Source of the DNA: Halisarca cf. caerulea
Taxonomy: Eukaryota > Porifera > Demospongiae > Chondrillida > Halisarcidae
DNA: 64,000 bases
Assembly: GCA_963170055.1 (NCBI GenBank)
Contig: CAUJGJ010000397.1
Location: forward strand, 5,706,001-5,770,000
Direction: 5' to 3'
A program made the translations under genes and the position numbers. Of this stretch, positions 11,159 to 22,789 are shown piece after piece; position 1 is the stretch's first letter; each line of letters opens with the position of its first letter. Under the pieces are notes generated by a model that saw nothing but the letters and a program-made list of their open reading frames with translations, was not told the origin of the DNA and searched no databases.

Positions 11159-14100
11159 CTATTGGAATGTGGGTTTGTAGTGTTCTTTTATCCATGCATG
11201 GAACTTTTGAATATCAATGGAACTGCATAGACCATTGCTTTGGATTTTCGGAAAACTCGGGTGAAATCGTTTGTCCTTGTCAGCAAAGTTTTCAGCTCTG
11301 ACAAGGATTTCAACCATGGTTGTGATGTCACGGGTTGCTTCTGGCATTCTATGTGCTCCAGATGGAGTCTTTGTTCCCAGACATGCGTCTATGTTTGATG
11401 TGAGTAGCAAGACAGAATGTGCACATTTGCTACTTCTTACAATAGCCCTCTCTGTCTTGTTGGCACCAAGATGCTCAAGAGCCTCTTTTGTAACACGATT
11501 CATATGTTCCATATGCAAATCGGCAGAGATGTTGTGCCCTTGTCCTCCGTGGACATTCACAAACCGTGAAAAGAGAATCTGCTGACGTAAGCGGGGTGAT
11601 AAGTAGTACTTGTGTTGGTACAATAGGTTGAGTGCCTCCAACGCATAATTCTTCCTACCAGATCCACGGAATATTGGCAGGAAGTATTTCCAGCATCTTA
11701 AGACTCTCAGTCCATCCCCTTCTCGTATCGCATCCTGAAATTCAAGGTAGAGCAGTCCGAGTGAGAAAACTTCTCGGGCATACTCCAGGACACCATCTGT
11801 TGTGGGACCAGTGTTGTCTGTACAAGAAATGGATGCCATAATAAACAAATTATCACATGTACATAATGAACATAATGCTTACCTGAGTTCAGACCAAGAG
11901 CAAAATATTTTCCCAAAATGTCTTTTGCAATGGTCAGCAACAAACCACGCCTTTTATCATCATCTAGTGAAGCTGTGCTCTCTGGTAGCTCATATAGTGT
12001 TGGTGGCTGATGTAAGTCACTCATTCCTAGAATCTTCATGGCAGCTGCTATGCAATGAGCAGTAACAGTGTTTAGAAAGAAGTCTTCACATGCGTGGAAT
12101 GATGACTTGGGTGTATCAGACACATTTGAGCGGTGGAGGACATTCCTCAGATGAAACAGACTGCCTTGATCTAAAAATGATGTATTGTTGTACAGGCGCT
12201 TCCAGACCACCTACATGTATGCAATTGTATATTACTTTATTATAGTGAACTTGACCAGAATGAACCCCCCACACACACTTCTGTTACTCACTGAAAGGAA
12301 GGTAACCTTGGCATGCCAGTCTTCACAGCACGGTACCAATCCTAGTAAAGCGTCACACGCACTGTCTGCATTCTGTCTGGCCCTCTGTGATGAGCGTGCT
12401 CTTGAGTATGTCAATTGATCACCTCCCAATAGGATGTTGTGTAAATAGTCCTCTGTATACTCCTCAGATTCCCCGGTTGTCTCATTGTGGAATGATAATT
12501 GCTCAGTCTTCCTTGGAACATACTTGTGGCAAATTTCCATGATCTCTATCATATCTCCAGTGATGTTTTCATTCTTCAATTGCACACCAAGTGGGATCTA
12601 TGTACGTATATACATAATTATGTTAATGTTTATGATAAGTTTATTTTATGCCAACTGTGTCCAGTCCTGTGTATCCATTATGCATGTCAATATTGGAGAT
12701 GTCATATGTCCGCCACACATGACTTATACATACGAGCGTATGTGCATTGTCAAACTTACTACATGAGACTTCTCTTGCATTGCTTGGGATTGTTCGTGTT
12801 GCAAGTGCCAGGTCACGGTATCTCGGAAAGAGCCAAAAACTGGAATGTGTGTCACCAAAATTCTGGTCAGTAGCATGGTGCAGTTCTCAAACAGTTGATA
12901 GTAATTTTCTTCCATTGGTAAAACAGCCAGAGGGTCACAATTAGCAGGAGGTTGTTTGTCTTCTGGTTCTAAGGAGCTACAATCCACCCGATCCTTGATG
13001 GCATAGGAGTTAAAGTAGTGAAGGCTCTGTGTCCCTTTGTTTATCCTCATATACCTTGGCTTCACGTTCTTGTCTATGTTATCGCCCACTATTTTGAAAC
13101 CACACCAGTCAGCCACGGTGTCACCTGGAGGACATACGTAATGTGTGATTATAGACATTCTTGATTGTTTCTGTTACATTGTTGTATGTATGTACATACG
13201 TACGTATATTGTGTTAAATGTTGAACTGTGTACCAGAGATAGAAACCACTAAAGCCATATCCTCACCAAAATATTACAACACTTTCACATACTAACCTGG
13301 AGACATGCAATCTGCATGATATATACGTACCTTTATAATGTATGCATGTATTACGTACTTCTATGTAAATACTGCACAGTGGGGTTGAGTACTGCTACCA
13401 ATTTCCCATTATCCCCAGGCACAATTAGTGGAAATTGTAATACGTATGTTATGAATAAATGTTTGTATCCCTTACTTTTCTCTACTGAATCATTCGTCTC
13501 CATTGGTTCCTCTTCGTCAGGATTATGTGTTATGTCCTCCTCCGTCTCAAGTGTGCTGGATTCCCCATCAGATTCACTGGTATCTGACTCACAGATGCTA
13601 GCCACATTGGGGTTCTCATAAGTAGGCATATCCTCAGTGTTCAACCACTAGGAATTCTTGATATTCTTCATCTTCGGAGTCATTTGTAAGGCTGGCTGAT
13701 GGGACATGTGCCCTTGGGGCATGGACCTTTGGTGGGGTGCATACATGTATGTATGATGTATAGTTATTTGAAAGTGGTGTTGGTAAGTAAATTCTGAATA
13801 CAGTGGAACCTCTCTATAACGGACACTTAGGGATCTGAAAAACAGTTTGTTGTACAGAGGTTTCCACTATTCAGAGGTTATTTTATATCCATAGCAATCT
13901 ATCTGGACCCATAAAAGTAGTCTGTTGTAGAGATTTTCACTATGAGGGGAGTTTGTTATAAGAGTTTCCACTGTATGTGCATGTACTCACATCAGGTTCA
14001 TTCACTATGGTTTCCTCCAATCTTTTTGACCACTGGTAGACTACATCATCATACTCCTGCCCAAGAGCGTCAACCAGCTGTATGGACTGCTCATACGACA

Positions 14101-15396
14101 AGCATATCCCAAGGTGGTTCAATCTCGTGTACACCTAGATGAAAAGATGCCATTTATTATAAGGTAAGTACTATGTAATCACATTGTACTTGTACTTGTG
14201 CAGGGTTTAAATTACATACGTACTTGTTTGGAGGTGTGACCTGCGTAGAGAAGGATGGAAATGATTCTTTGAATCAGACTCATGTTTTTGGTGCGGGCAA
14301 AGAACAGAACGCTAGCACACATGCACAATGCCACCTTCTTGTGTGGGTGTTTGTTCGTTGGAGTGATGGACTCCAGCACTTTCATGAGGAGGGGTGCCCT
14401 TTCACATAGTTGTGAATGCAAGGTGTCGAAATCTATGGTCAACATGGAGGAAACCTCCTTACTTCTTAGCAAGCAAGGATCAGGCACAGAACTGCAGAGA
14501 GATTTAGCTTCTTCTCGCAGTTTGACTGAGTGCTGCTTAAGAATCTGCTTTCAATATGGTCGCTAGACCAGGTGGCCCTGGCAAACGACATGGGATGTTT
14601 CCGTGCTATTCCTTTCATTATTCTCTTCCTTGATGGTGTCATGGAATATAGTCGTTCTCCTTTTGAATATCCTACAACACACTGTAAAAGTACAGGATTC
14701 ATGACATGTGCATGGTGTAGCAAATTAGTGGATTCACTAATCTTTGACATCCTTTGCTAGTTAACACAATTCTACAAGTGGCTTCCCATTTTTGTACATA
14801 ATTATATTATTGTGTATTACCATAGATACGTTAACCTGTGTAGGTTAGAGTATCTATGGTATTATTAACTTCATGCACATATATTATTTTAATGTACCTT
14901 CACATAGGGGCTTGCAGTGGATGACAACCTTTGATGAACTGCTAATCTGCGCTGTGTTCGAGGAGTCACCTGTCTTTCCGGTGTAACTTGCTCCTGCTGC
15001 ATGTGTACATTTTTGGTATTTGCATTTTAAATTAATAATTTGCTTGTAGAGCGTATCTATGAGTTGGCATAATCTGAGAATGATAGTACTTACATTGGAA
15101 GCAGTGGCCTCATCTCCAAGGAGTCCCCTGGAGCGCAGCTTCGATTTAATGGAATTGGAAATGGTATCCAGATTTGCGTTGAGGGAGTCCCACTTGCTTA
15201 CCTCCAGTGCGCAATCCCTGCAGATGTAGACGCGCTCGGACTCGAGAGCAGACGACGGTAGAACACTCGGAAGGTTCAAAGCGCCTAGCTTACTGAAACT
15301 CAGCAAAAGATCTGTGTTTCTATCTGAATTAAGAACCCTTCTGTACTTCGGAGTAGTTTTCTTCCCACACAGCCAACATTCGTGATCTAACGACAT
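11159..15396 (-). CDS. DUF6589-like putative DDE transposase with N-terminal CxxC-CxxC domain, multi-exon
   Basis: Exons I can place: 15396-about 14910 (CWLCGKK...YICRDCA zinc-like domain), 14681-14224, 14134-13991, an acidic linker near 13730-13475, 13124-12760, 12597-12292, 12210-11883 and 11817-11159. Most joins have GT/AG sites and keep frame. Candidate catalytic acids: Asp in VGDNIDKN (exon ending 12760), Asp in GGDQLTYSR (exon 12597-12292, followed by EDWHAK) and Glu in ADLHMEHMNR (last exon). This order resembles DDE/RNase H-fold transposases, and the sequence matches my memory of Pfam DUF6589. Frames do not join cleanly near 14550 (between SSDHIES and ILKQHSVKL), near 13630, and at the first intron, so either small indels or unrecognised introns exist. 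The first exon starts 160 bp inside the right TIR, which probably supplies the promoter. Confidence 0.7.
13799..13976. mobile_element. pogo/Tigger-like MITE in transposase intron
   Basis: The segment begins tacagtggaacctctctata and ends with the inverted form gagtttccactgta, the common CAGTGGAACCTCT terminal pattern of pogo/Tigger-type MITEs with TA target duplication. It sits in an intron of the DUF6589-like gene. A related copy is at 51231-51412 and a more distant one at 57404-57487. Confidence 0.65.
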
Positions 15397-15556
15397 GGTA
15401 AAATTGGGAAGTGCGCGCCGATAGAGGTTTATTAAAATTGCATACTTATACGGCGCTGTAGGCGTTGAGCGTCGACGGCAATAGTCTGGCGTACTCCACC
15501 ATATACGTTTTGTACTCGTTTAAAATCTGCGTTTACGCAAGAAAGCCACGCCTACT

Positions 15557-15664
15557 GTGACACCACTCATGATGCCTGACCACACCAGACCCAATTCTCG
15601 CTCGCCCGGTGACGTCAGTCCCCGAAAATGGCCGAGCGAGAATTGGGTCGGCTACGCCAGACTA
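15557..15664 (-). repeat. Right terminal inverted repeat of RecQ/DUF6589 element
   Basis: This is the inverted counterpart of 8788-8895, with the same inner stem arms and TGACGTCA loop motif. It ends AGACTA and is followed by the repeated 9-mer gtcgattgc at 15665-15673. The transposase first exon begins about 160 bp inside, reading inwards. Confidence 0.9.
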
Positions 15665-15755
15665 GTCGATTGCTGGGATGGTGTGAGTGTGTTCGACTGC
15701 TGGGATGGTGTGAATGTGGTTGATTGCTAGGATGATGTGAGTGTGGTTGAGTGGT
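15665..15755. repeat. 27-bp minisatellite, right remainder
   Basis: Three degenerate copies of the unit seen at 8165-8787 follow the transposon, showing that the pre-insertion site was one continuous array. Confidence 0.9.
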
Positions 15756-16500
15756 CTTGAGAACTATTGAGTGCAGGGACCAACGAAGTGCTGGTAAATA
15801 AATTACCCAACATACACCATAATACTTACTGTAATACAAAAGTACTTCATCACGTAAAGCCTAAAATCCCTAATTGTTCAGGACACCTCACAATTGATAA
15901 ATTCCATTTTTATGCACATTTTGGATACAGTAGGTGTATTGCTGAACAAACCTGTTTTGAGTTGACTTTCTACAATAGTCATATCATGTTATTGTGCTGG
16001 CTTTGAAAGCCAGCACAATAATATGATAGCCTCTTTGTTGAGACGTTTGGCCTGCAGAACAAAATTAAAGCAACACATGATGATATGCATTGCTGTTGTT
16101 GATATATAATCATTAACTCCATATACTATATTATATATCTGTCATATACAGTGTGGGTAGATAATATGTATGCCTTTAGTATTATTTTAAACTTTGGTAC
16201 TGGTTGGGAGCTTCTGAGTTCCAGCTGGCACAATTTGAGTGCTCGCTAGGCCTAACCAGTGTTGACTACTGTGGGCATTTCCCTGGTAAAATGGACTTCA
16301 TACTCTCAAACTGATCAACTGCAATATTTCAATCAATAATGCCCCATACCACATATATACTATGAGTCAAACAGGTGAAAAAGGAAAGCATGCACAACAA
16401 GCCGTTACAGAAATTTCACACCAATATAATGTTATTGCTGCCATGTAGGCTGGTTGATGGTTGTCTACATGGTTAGAAAAGGACCATAAATATATTAAAT
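15756..16500. other. Non-coding stretch with a short hairpin
   Basis: No gene is supportable. A palindrome lies at about 15988-16025 (tattgtgctggctttgaaag followed by its complement arm). The rest is AT-rich. Confidence 0.4.
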
Positions 16501-16526
16501 CAACATGTTGAAAGAATATGTAGTAC

Positions 16527-16959
16527 ACACACACACACACACACACACACCACACACCACACACCACACACACACACACACACACAAACACACATACACA
16601 ACCACACACATGTACACATACACACACATGCACGCACACACACAACCACACAAGCACATGCATATAGTACAACACATGCACATGTGTACATATTAACTCA
16701 CCATCATTTCCCTGACAGATTCTATGTGTTCTTCCTGTGAACATGACAGATTGACAACAGAGCACAATAATTCCTGAAACACACACACACACACATACAC
16801 ACACACACACATACACACACACACACACATGTGTGAGCACTTAAAGGTCAGGTGGGCGTGATTATACTGCAGGTGTGGGTAAGTTTGGATTTTGCATTGA
16901 GCCCCCCCATTCTTAAAATCTTGGCTACTCCTCTGACATGCACACACACGCACACACAC

Positions 16960-17011
<52 letters not shown>

Positions 17012-17025
17012 ACACACACACACAC
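16527..17025. repeat. CA/TG microsatellite cluster
   Basis: Three CA-rich tracts (about 16527-16665, 16779-16830 and 16937-17025) are separated by short unique segments. The segment at about 16700-16778 recurs at 17810-17890 and, inverted, near 45478-45552, each time bordered by a CA/GT tract. Confidence 0.9.
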
Positions 17026-17719
17026 CAGGGTTTTATCTGGGGTCAAATTTTTGGGGGGAACCTACACATCTATTTATACGTACGTATGTATATACACACA
17101 TGCGTGGCGCAGCGCGGCTTGACGTGGCGCAAGCACGATGTTGTGTATTCAATGATATTAAAAACCACACTCATGCATGCAGCATGCATATCAGGTTTTC
17201 TTTCAGAATAATGATGAAGATGAGGCAATGGCAAAGTATAGTGATGTACGTAACAGCGGGCAGATATGCATGTGGCATAGTGGTCTGAATTAGGGGGTCT
17301 GGGGGTATTTTCCCCCAGGAAAATGTTTAGTTTTCATGCCTCAGAAGGTGATAAATGAGGTTATTTTACACCACTCAAGCTGTTTTTGAATACAGCCCAC
17401 AGATTGGTCTGTTGCAACTGTGCATGTGTGTTATAGCTAGGATAAAATTTCAAGGGAAAGATACCCCCTGTGCCCCATTCCCTTTAAAAGAAACCCTGAA
17501 CATGTGCAAGCATGCGTAAGTACCTATTCATGAATAAATCCTTGCACAAATGCCTATGCCATACAAGCTATTAATAATATAAGCATTATTGGCAAATTCT
17601 ATCCTTTAGAAATGGATTTGATCAATTCATGACAGTGTTCCTTCACAAAAATTAAGCCTGCATATTTTTATTTTGGGGGGGAACCATACCCAGCCCCCCC
17701 CCCCTCAGATAAAACCCTG
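17026..17719. mobile_element. MITE-like element inserted into a CA microsatellite
   Basis: The segment starts cagggttttatctg and ends cagataaaaccctg, an inverted pair, and is flanked on both sides by CA repeats, so it appears to have landed within a CA tract. Inside are G-rich runs near both ends and the text gggggtctgggggtat. Related text (gggttctatct, gggggtctgggggcatg) occurs at about 63518-63800. There is no coding capacity, so it would depend on transposase from elsewhere. The superfamily is unknown. Confidence 0.6.
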
Positions 17720-18870
17720 CACACACACACACACACACAAGCACATGCACACATCTACACACAGAAGGACATGCACAGCACAGCATATGTACATGTACAC
17801 ATATTAACTCACCATTATATCCCTGACAGATTCTATGTATTTTTCTTGAGAACATGCAGAATGACAACAGAGAACAATAATTCCAGAAACACACACACAC
17901 ACAAAGGGGCGTAGTTATAGCATAGGGCTCAGCAGGCTTGAGCCTCCAGTCAAAGACTGAGTGTATGCATGGTACAGTATTATTATAATTATTGTAGGGT
18001 CCAAACCACATATGGTATATGGATGGCTACGACAAGTTGAGCCCATTTGGCTTTTGTATCCATGGTTGCATTGATGGGTATGTTAATCGATTGCTGATTA
18101 CACAATGAAATTTCATCATTATAGGGATAGCAAAAAGAGTGATGCTTAAACCCTTCAGTATTTTCTTGTACTAGCTAGCTGTACATGACATTCTACATGT
18201 ACTATTTAATAGGAAATTTAAATAAAAAGCACAATGTTATGAAATTGCTTATTTGCATCTGCCAGGGAAAGTGCAACTTTGACAATAATAGTTATTATTA
18301 TCATGATAATATAATCATGTTAGCTATTTAAAATGTGTTTGCAATTTGATGCATATGGCACAATACTGCACAGTATATGTAGTGACTTTCTTTGTGTTGA
18401 TATTATGGAGTACGGTAGTATTCCATATGTAGGATTGACACCGAAAAAATGGCTGCCATACATTAGCACAAATATTGTTTTCGTGTGAAAACTAACAATA
18501 CAGTACAGTTAGAAGCATTTAGAAGTTATATCGGTAGCTTTTGACACACTAGTTATAAGATGAAGTAGTTAAAACCCTTCGTAGGCCAACTTCTTTAAAG
18601 AACTTTGAAATTTTAGACGGAAATGTATGGCTATGCAACACCAGTACCATTTTAAGATTATTCTTATTCTTCTTGTCGTTTTTTTCAAACTGAGCTACAG
18701 GTCGCGACAAAGGATCCAGAGGTTTCATCTTTCGCCAGTGAGCTTCAATTGTTAGCGCAAAGTGCCTTTTGTAAGTTTTGAAGCAACACCTACACTTCTA
18801 AAGCAATAAAAAATTTAATAGGCAAATCTCATACATTTGCTGGATCAGCCATTTTCGGATCAGCAAAAAT
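17720..18870. other. Non-coding region with CA tract and exon-like repeat copy
   Basis: After the CA tract (about 17719-17755) and the repeated segment at 17810-17890, nothing codes convincingly. The stretch is AT-rich. Confidence 0.4.
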
Positions 18871-18885
18871 GGCTACGCAAGACTA
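18871..18885. repeat. Orphan end resembling the TAGTCT transposon terminus
   Basis: The text ggctacgcaagacta matches the right terminus of the element at 8788-15664 (ggctacgccagacta) with one difference. No matching left end was found upstream, so this may be a truncated, non-autonomous relative. Confidence 0.4.
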
Positions 18886-19061
18886 GACGTACCCATATGT
18901 ACACAAGGTCTGTCAATGATCGTCAACTTCTGAAGAATGCTTTTGTTCAAGCATTTGTTTCTAGATGGGTACATTGATATTAGTTAGGTAATTGTATAGA
19001 TTCTAGTTTCTTTATCTTACAAGATTTGATTGTGTTCCCTCTCAACTGCAGTGGAAACCTA

Positions 19062-19965
19062 TTCAAGCAACCGTTAAACCGCACAAACAAAGGTGTATAA
19101 AAACCATTTGTAATGGTAAAATGATGCAGGATTGACACAGGATTGTGCTAAAAGCCATTGTCAAAAAATCCTTCTCAGAAAACACTTGGAACAAGGGTAA
19201 GTTGCAAAACCAGTACAGGGCTAGTTGGGCAAAGGGCAAGACAGGCATAGGGCTAGACAAGCATAGGGCTCCACATACATGAGGCTAGACACCTAGGTAT
19301 AGGGCTAGACAGAATTCAGTTGGACTGAGTGCACACTGTGCGAATTCCTACATCTCACAGCACATATGTACTGTAAGTGTATGAAAACCATCTAAAAATG
19401 GCGAAAGGATGTAGGATTGACACAGGACCGTGCAAGAAGGCCTTATCAGAAAAGGATTCTCCAAAAACACATGGAACAAGGTGGGTGAGTTGCAGAACAG
19501 GTAAAGGGCTACGTGGGCAAAGGGCAAGATAGGCATAGGGCTAGACGAGCATAGGGATACACATACATGAGGCTAGACGGGTATAGGGCTAGACAGAGTT
19601 TAATTGGACAGAGTGTTCACTGTGCAAATTCCTACATACATCACGTGCAGCACATTATGTGTATGCTGCGGGATACAGGAAAGTCTTTGGGCACAAACAA
19701 ATTTTCGCTAATGTATGGTGGCCATGTTTTCCGTGTCAATCCCACTTATGGAGTACTACAGTACTACAGTACTCCATAATAACGGGCTGCACATGCGGGA
19801 TGTAGAAATTTGCACAGTGTGCACTCAGTTCAACTGAACTCTGTCTAGCCTCATGTATGTGTAGCCCTATGCTCATCTAGCCCTATGCCTGTCTTGCCCT
19901 TTGCCCACCTAGCCCTGTACTGGTTTTGCAACTTACCCTTGTTCCAAGTGTTTTTGGAGAATAAT
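19062..19965. repeat. Dispersed repeat, about 295-bp unit, two direct copies and one inverted
   Basis: Two neighbouring copies (about 19062-19360 and 19365-19680) share aaaaccatc/ttt, ggattgacacagga, acttggaacaaggg, agggctagacaggcata-like and cactgtgcaaattcctacat blocks. A partial third copy in reverse lies at about 19790-19965. A further copy lies at 43745-44040 inside the CACTA-like transposase remnant, so the unit is mobile. Its inner part contains a short tandem of an agggctagacaagcat-type block. There is no coding capacity. Confidence 0.75.
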
Positions 19966-21030
19966 TTTTAGGGGTCTGCCACAGGCAGCCCCTATATTGT
20001 TTTCATTTGGACTTCCCCTGTGTAACGCTCATTATATATATATATATATATATTTGTTGTATGGTTGTGGTCAACTTCAAAGGGAAAAGTGTGCCTGTAT
20101 ATCGTCAATTGCACACTTTTTTCTTTGATGTGAACCGCAACTGTGCTTAATCATATATTGTCACCTTTAGCGCCCAGTTAATCATAACAAATCAATCTTA
20201 AACAATGGATGCACAACATCAGTTCCAAATAATGAAGACCAGTACGCTAGTACTACAACTTCGTTGCAAGCACGTAAGGCGCTCTTCTCATCGACCCACC
20301 AAAAGTTCTAGATAGCAATGTCTGTCCCTTTCTTTGTATTTGTCAGGCGTTCCACATTCGCTGCTAAAAGATTGCAGTGAAGGTGAGCGTCTTTTATTCT
20401 TGACGGCGACACAATAACTTTTAGAAACCGTGGTAGAGACAACGTTATCAACATTTATACGGCATTCAAAGTGCACGAGAAATGTTGGAGTTAAAAGCGA
20501 TACGTGTACGTACTGAACCTTTGTTTTTTCTGAAGTGTCTTCGAAGTCGTCAATCTGTTTGCATATCTTTGAAGGTACCATATTTTCAACAGATAGGCCT
20601 CATTTCAGAGATATTAAAGCAAACAAAGCGAGAAAAAGCACCACTTAGAAACAAACCGCCAGCACTCGCGAAGCGACTTCTCGAATTAAACGCATAGGGG
20701 CGCATACAACAAGTAAGTTACAGTACGGTCAAGTGTGCATTGGCTCTTTATTGCACTCGCCCTCGGGCGCTTCGCGCCCTCGGGACTCGAGCAATAAATA
20801 CGCCAATGCACACTTGACCGTACTGTAACTATTACATATATATATTATGGATTAAAACAAAGTCTTATAATAGAGAAATTATATAATAGTAATGGAGAAG
20901 TATGAATTTATACAGGAAAGAGTTATAGGAATTGTTTTGAAAGCAATTGCCAAATATGGCAAATGTTTTCAAAACAATCGTCCAGTTACAATAAACAGTA
21001 TGTTCAATGAATGTTCAGCTGTGCACTTAA
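19966..21030. repeat. Hairpin repeat family A, copy interrupted by a foldback element
   Basis: The left part (19966-20050) and right part (20831-21030) match the compact copies at 54941-55303 and 63029-63379. Between them, starting in the TA tract, sits about 780 bp with a hairpin at each end: arms around 20070-20143 and a near-perfect palindrome at 20716-20830. This copy has lost the last hairpin of the family. Confidence 0.6.
20716..20830. repeat. Long palindrome with 28-bp perfect arms
   Basis: Arms 20716-20743 and 20803-20830 are exact complements (agttacagtacggtcaagtg at the outer part), with further pairing inside (tttattgc/gcaataaa, cgggcgc/gcgcccg). It closes the inserted foldback element on its right side. 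Such a cruciform could be a recombination or cleavage signal. Confidence 0.85.
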
Positions 21031-21089
21031 GGCCTGCATACACTAGACAACATTCGAGCAACCTTTGCAGGCAGCAATGTTGTCAGTAA

Positions 21090-21800
21090 ATGTTGCTGAC
21101 AACATTTCTTGGCGACATGCAGCCTACACTAGGCAACATTTTGGGTAACAAAGTGGCACCAAAGAAGGCAGCAGCTGCTGTACTTATTGCTTTGGTATTG
21201 AAGAAACGGCATGAAAAGAAACGAAAACGTGGAATATGGGTAAAGCAATGGATACTTAACCGGCCCTCCCCAGATGCATACAACCATTTGCTGAGGGAGC
21301 TGAGGATGCATGACAGAAGTGGATTTAAGAACTTTTTGAGGATGGATGAGTCAACTTTGAGCTGCTGCTTCAGAAAACTGCCCCTCAGATAACACAGAGA
21401 CACTAAGATGAGAAAGGCCATACCAGCAGAGGAGAGACTGGCACTGACTGCGTTTTATGTCAACAGGTATATACATATGCTCAATTGATACTGTCATTTG
21501 CATGTCCTGTGTACTGCTTTTGCCATGACTGGTTTCTCTGCATACACTTTACCAAGGTGAAAGCTTTGCTAGTCTTCAATATCTCTACTGAATAGCAGCA
21601 TAAACTGTGGGCCAAATTGTGATGGAGACAACTAAAGTAATTAGTATTGCACTTGAAGACTGTATCAAGACTATTCAACTCAATCCTGTTAAATTTGAAG
21701 CTATAGTAAGGGTGTGCTGCTCACTGCACAATTTTCTATGGTCTCAGGCCTTGTCACGTAACATCACACCTTCAGGCTGCCTAGCACAGCGAAATTGATC
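21090..21800 (+). pseudogene. PIF/Harbinger transposase remnant
   Basis: The open stretch 21090-21392 has WVKQWILNRPSPDAYNHLL, ELRMHD and FLRMDESTL, the N-terminal pattern of Harbinger nucleases. A TAA at 21390-21392 breaks it, and the same frame continues HRDTKMRKAIPAEERLALT up to a GT near 21473. About 21607-21790 reads as the C-terminal part (NPVKFEAIVRVCC, SLHNFL). The catalytic core between them is missing, so an internal deletion has occurred. An almost complete Harbinger copy lies at 38367-41634. Confidence 0.7.
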
Positions 21801-22780
21801 CGAAATATGGGACCCGTTTAACTGTTATTCGATGCCCATGCATAACGTGGAATATGGATAATGAGTGATCCCGTCTCTGCGCATTCAACAGTATCGTGTA
21901 ACCCGCATTGGCACTATAACATACGGACGTTACTGTGTGTTATCCCGTATAACTGCCCATTCGTTACATGGTACGCTTCCTGTTTTCCCGTGCACACACC
22001 CGGGAAAGCTGACACGGTAAAATGTATACGTAACGTACATGCGTTGGTTCATTCAGGACCTTCGTTGTTTGTTTTGGAATTTGCCTAACATTTTTGAACT
22101 TGAAAATTGCAAAACTAAAAAAGTACAACAGCAAAAAAAACTTAAAATAAAAAAGTCAGCAGTTAAAGAGCCAACAGTAAGCAGTTTCTTCGTGAAAGGT
22201 AGGATTTTTGGGCCTCTGTGTTCTTGTGATATTTGGGCTGGGGTAGTGAGGAGGTAAGGGCGATGGCGCACATGGTTTCTGCTGTTCTGTCTCACATGTT
22301 CCTGCCTCGATCTGCTGTACAGCAGGTCGAGGTGCTACCTGTGCAGAGGAAAACAGTAAGTAAATAAAGATGGCTCCCTAAGAGACATAAAATGTATTAA
22401 CGTACTTCAAATCAGCTGCTGAAGAATAAATGCTATTTCCTCCCCACTCTTCTGATGGAATTCTTCCTCATTCCTAGTATTGTTCGTTTGAACCTTGACA
22501 AATAAATGTGAGAACAAAATGGCACTAAAGATTGTGTAAAATTCTGTTTATCTGAAGCATTGATGCATCACATGCTTATTGGTATTCAAAATACTTGTGG
22601 TCTAGCTGTGAGCACACCTCATACATACATATTTGTAAGATTCTGAAAACAATTCCTTTTCTAACAGGCACATCTACAGTCACTTCTCACCAAAAGATCT
22701 TCACAACATCTAAGAGAAAGACAAAACAGCACGTGAAGTACACACTGTAACAACAGAACAACATGAAACATGTACTGAAA
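21801..22780. other. No supportable gene
   Basis: A lysine-rich open stretch near 22085-22200 followed by a GT could be an exon, but no family is recognisable. The rest is AT-rich. Confidence 0.3.
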
Positions 22781-22789
22781 AATATCACC

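Larger units (their letters stand above)
8788..15664 (-). mobile_element. RecQ + DUF6589-type DNA transposon, 6877 bp
   Basis: Both ends carry inverted repeats of 108 bp (8788-8895 and 15557-15664) that I find differ at one position, starting TAGTCTGGCG. The flanks are a 9-bp direct repeat (gtcgattgc). Inside, both genes lie on the minus strand: a multi-exon gene starting at 15396 with an N-terminal CxxC...CxxC domain and a C-terminal DUF6589-like DDE-looking domain, ending at 11159, and a two-exon RecQ-like helicase at 10689-9279. The combination of a RecQ-type helicase with a dedicated transposase recalls the Academ group of eukaryotic DNA transposons, but the 9-bp duplication does not match what I remember of that group. 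The element appears recent, because its TIRs are nearly identical. Confidence 0.88.

Noticed and set aside
8788..15664. Assigning the RecQ/DUF6589 element to Mutator because of the 9-bp duplication
   Set aside because: No MULE transposase motif is seen; the protein content (RecQ, DUF6589-like) does not fit MuDR.
16367..17288. Cys/Val or His/Thr-rich frames
   Set aside because: Translations of CA/GT microsatellites.
20288..20581. 97-codon minus-strand frame inside the foldback insert
   Set aside because: No recognisable domain, and it sits in a non-coding repeat context.
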